The position numbers were made by a program, and so were the translations under genes. A DNA stretch of 5,727 nucleotides from Acidimicrobiales bacterium (GTDB taxonomy: Bacteria > Actinomycetota > Acidimicrobiia > Acidimicrobiales > JABEUL01): the NCBI GenBank assembly GCA_013044465.1, contig JABEUL010000071.1:1-5727 (forward strand), given 5' to 3'. The stretch's first letter is position 1. The number at the start of each line of letters is the position of its first letter. The notes beneath the pieces are model-generated. The model worked only from the letters and a program-made list of their open reading frames with translations. It had not been told where the DNA came from and made no database searches. Positions 4,582 through 5,727 of this stretch are shown piece after piece.

Positions 4582-5584
4582 TTAATCTCGACCGCCTAAG
4601 GAGGACCATGGAGGTTAGAAAAGCTCCACCTAAAGCAGCCATGGCAAATCCAAAATAGATAATGTTTAGACCTTTGCTCGAACCGCCTCCGCCCGTGTTC
4701 GGTGCGCCAATAGGTATAACAGAAGTTGAAGTTGAAGTTGAGCTACTAGCTGATGTAGTAGTGCTTGTCGAACCCAGTGTGGTTGAAGAAGTTGAAGTAG
4801 TCGACAAGAGGCATGTTGGATTAGTAATTAAATTGTCATCGAGGGTAACTGCACCATTTTCTGCCAAGAGCCTCCCATTTACTGATGCCCCAGTGGTGGC
4901 AGTAATTGAAGTGTAGGCAAGAACTGTTCCTTGCAACTTGGATCCTGTGCCTAAAGTAGCCGAACTTCCCAATTGCCAAAAAATATTGCAAGGATTTGCG
5001 GAGTTGATAAGGACTATCTGGCTTGCGCTAGCCGTGGTTAGAGTAGATGCCATTTGAAATATAAAGACACCATTTGGGTTTCCTTGGCCGTCTAGGGTAA
5101 GGGTTCCAGTCAATGAAAATGCACCAGAGGGGGTCGAATAAATGCCAGCATCAAGGGTTTGGCCACCAAGGTCGGCAGGCTCAGATGTGGGGCCAGATTG
5201 ATTGGCAGCAGCTAAGTAAGCTTTTGTTGTATCGGCTTCAGCCTGGTTTGCACTGTTCCCGTGGTAAATAGTTCCTTGCACCAAACCAGGGGGAAATCCT
5301 GTCAAGGAAGATGAAGCTGAATCAGTAAGACCAAGATTTTGGCTCAGTACTGATGCACCTGTATTAGTAACAGCTGTGGCTGCGACAACCGAATATGAAC
5401 CAGCAGTACCAAGACCGACAAATTGAGCAGACGTAGCATATGCTGGACTTTCGATACCTAGTCCGACAAATAATCCAGCTAGTGCGATTAAAGCAACGAA
5501 AGTAAAATGAAAAATTTGAGAATGTTTTAATTGCCTTCTAGTAGTTGCAGCAGATTTGGCATTAAATATTTTTCTCGGGAACAT
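4553..5584 (-). CDS. Sortase-anchored ice-binding-like (DUF3494) surface protein
   Basis: The 343-residue precursor has a long basic N-terminus, a hydrophobic core (about 27-43) and a likely signal peptidase site after AYA (48-50). Residues 54-258 match the DUF3494 ice-binding fold: FVGLGTAGSYSVVAATAVTNTG, LTGFPPG (94-100), a helix with NQAEADTTKAYLAAA (113-127), DLGGQTLDAGIY, LTLDGQGNPNGVFIFQ, CNIFWQLGSSATLG and ITATTGASVNGRLLAENGAVTLD. Family members form a beta-solenoid with a flanking helix; many bind ice, but not all have been tested. Cys199 and Cys258 could form a disulfide. A Ser/Thr stalk (261-288) leads to a sorting signal: GAPNTGGGG (293-301), a hydrophobic helix (about 307-329) and RRSR. 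The start is fixed by an in-frame stop two codons upstream and a leaderless promoter. It is followed by an overlapping sortase gene, its likely anchoring enzyme. Confidence 0.92.
   Translation of the reverse strand: MFPRKIFNAKSAATTRRQLKHSQIFHFTFVALIALAGLFVGLGIESPAYATSAQFVGLGTAGSYSVVAATAVTNTGASVLSQNLGLTDSASSSLTGFPPGLVQGTIYHGNSANQAEADTTKAYLAAANQSGPTSEPADLGGQTLDAGIYSTPSGAFSLTGTLTLDGQGNPNGVFIFQMASTLTTASASQIVLINSANPCNIFWQLGSSATLGTGSKLQGTVLAYTSITATTGASVNGRLLAENGAVTLDDNLITNPTCLLSTTSTSSTTLGSTSTTTSASSSTSTSTSVIPIGAPNTGGGGSSKGLNIIYFGFAMAALGGAFLTSMVLLRRSRLSAVSKEIRH
4722..4739 (-). repeat. Three tandem hexamers in the Ser/Thr stalk coding region
   Basis: On the plus strand GAAGTT occurs three times in a row, encoding alternating Thr-Ser on the minus strand. 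Related GTTGAA units recur at about 4783-4797. Such in-frame hexamers can gain or lose copies and so alter stalk length without breaking the gene. Confidence 0.55.
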
Positions 5585-5590
5585 TTTCTA

Positions 5591-5619
5591 ATTGTACCAC
5601 TTTACCTCGTATTTTGCAA
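5591..5619 (-). promoter_or_regulatory. Leaderless promoter of the ice-binding-like gene and sortase operon
   Basis: On the minus strand TTGCAA (5619-5614) is followed after exactly 17 bases by TACAAT (5596-5591), then six bases (TAGAAA), then the ATG at 5584. The -10 matches five of six and the -35 four of six consensus bases, with ideal spacing. Transcription would start at the A of the ATG. The only Shine-Dalgarno-like GAGGT is about 19 bases upstream of the ATG, inside the promoter spacer, too far to act. This promoter should also drive the sortase. Confidence 0.65.
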
Positions 5620-5727
5620 TAGAGAGTTTCGCAGAATTAATATTAAAATGCTAATAAACATAGTCAGGTATAAATAATAAATATTCTGCCTAAAATGTAA
5701 GGATTCATACCAGAATTATTCTTACTC
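5620..5727. other. AT-rich upstream region of the surface-protein operon
   Basis: No coding frame of note is seen to the window edge. The DNA is very AT-rich and includes a perfect palindrome TTAATATTAA (5637-5646), about 18 bases beyond the -35. AT-rich DNA here could act as an UP element or be bound by a nucleoid protein or regulator. Whether a gene begins just outside the window cannot be seen. Confidence 0.4.

Noticed and set aside
4598..4661. AAGGAGGA followed by ATG on the plus strand, looking like an excellent ribosome binding site and start.
   Set aside because: The frame ends after 16 codons and lies antisense to the RRSRL region of the surface protein, whose Arg and Leu codons create the purine run by chance.
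4382..4916. Plus-strand open frames opposite the sortase and surface-protein genes.
   Set aside because: They are antisense shadows of low-complexity Ser/Thr codons; their products are simple Val/Glu-rich sequences with no family resemblance.
1..5727. Mobile element, phage, toxin-antitoxin or CRISPR content.
   Set aside because: No transposase, integrase, terminal inverted repeats with target duplications, spaced direct repeats or toxin-antitoxin-like gene pair was seen.

Overview
The window looks like a piece of an actinobacterial chromosome of modest GC (roughly mid-40s percent by eye). Three things suggest this: a small two-helix membrane protein resembling the actinobacterial DUF6458 family, a winged-helix regulator of a type common in Actinobacteria, and a class E/F-like sortase paired with a Ser/Thr-stalked, sortase-anchored surface protein. 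Low GC plus leaderless promoters would fit a low-GC Acidimicrobiia-like lineage, but that placement is inference and could not be tested here. There is no sign of phage, transposon, CRISPR or RNA genes.

Layout. Positions 17-1618 (+) encode a complete ABC-F protein with two ATPase domains. A 306-base gap follows, holding a strong hairpin at 1865-1895. Then comes a divergent pair: the DUF6458-like membrane protein (minus, 1925-2185) and a small winged-helix regulator (plus, 2319-2612), sharing a 133-base promoter region. The regulator converges on a VOC/glyoxalase-fold protein (minus, 2982-3329) across a 369-base gap with several inverted repeats. A 535-base stretch without a convincing gene follows (3330-3864). 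The right third is a two-gene minus-strand operon: an ice-binding-like (DUF3494) surface protein (4553-5584) is transcribed first, and a sortase (3865-4581) overlaps its end by 29 bases.

The operon is the most notable part. The DUF3494 protein has a signal peptide, one beta-solenoid domain, a Ser/Thr-rich stalk and a C-terminal APNTG / hydrophobic / RRSR sorting signal. The next gene encodes a sortase with the TLxTC-type Cys and the catalytic His. The simplest reading is a self-contained cassette that makes an ice-binding-type domain and fixes it to the cell wall. Two details are odd: the sorting motif has Ala where Leu is usual, and the sortase has no Arg after its catalytic Cys.

Two genes (the regulator and the DUF3494 protein) have a TA(T/C)AAT hexamer exactly six bases before the ATG and no ribosome binding site. 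This is the arrangement expected of leaderless mRNAs. The DUF6458-like and VOC genes have ordinary Shine-Dalgarno sequences.
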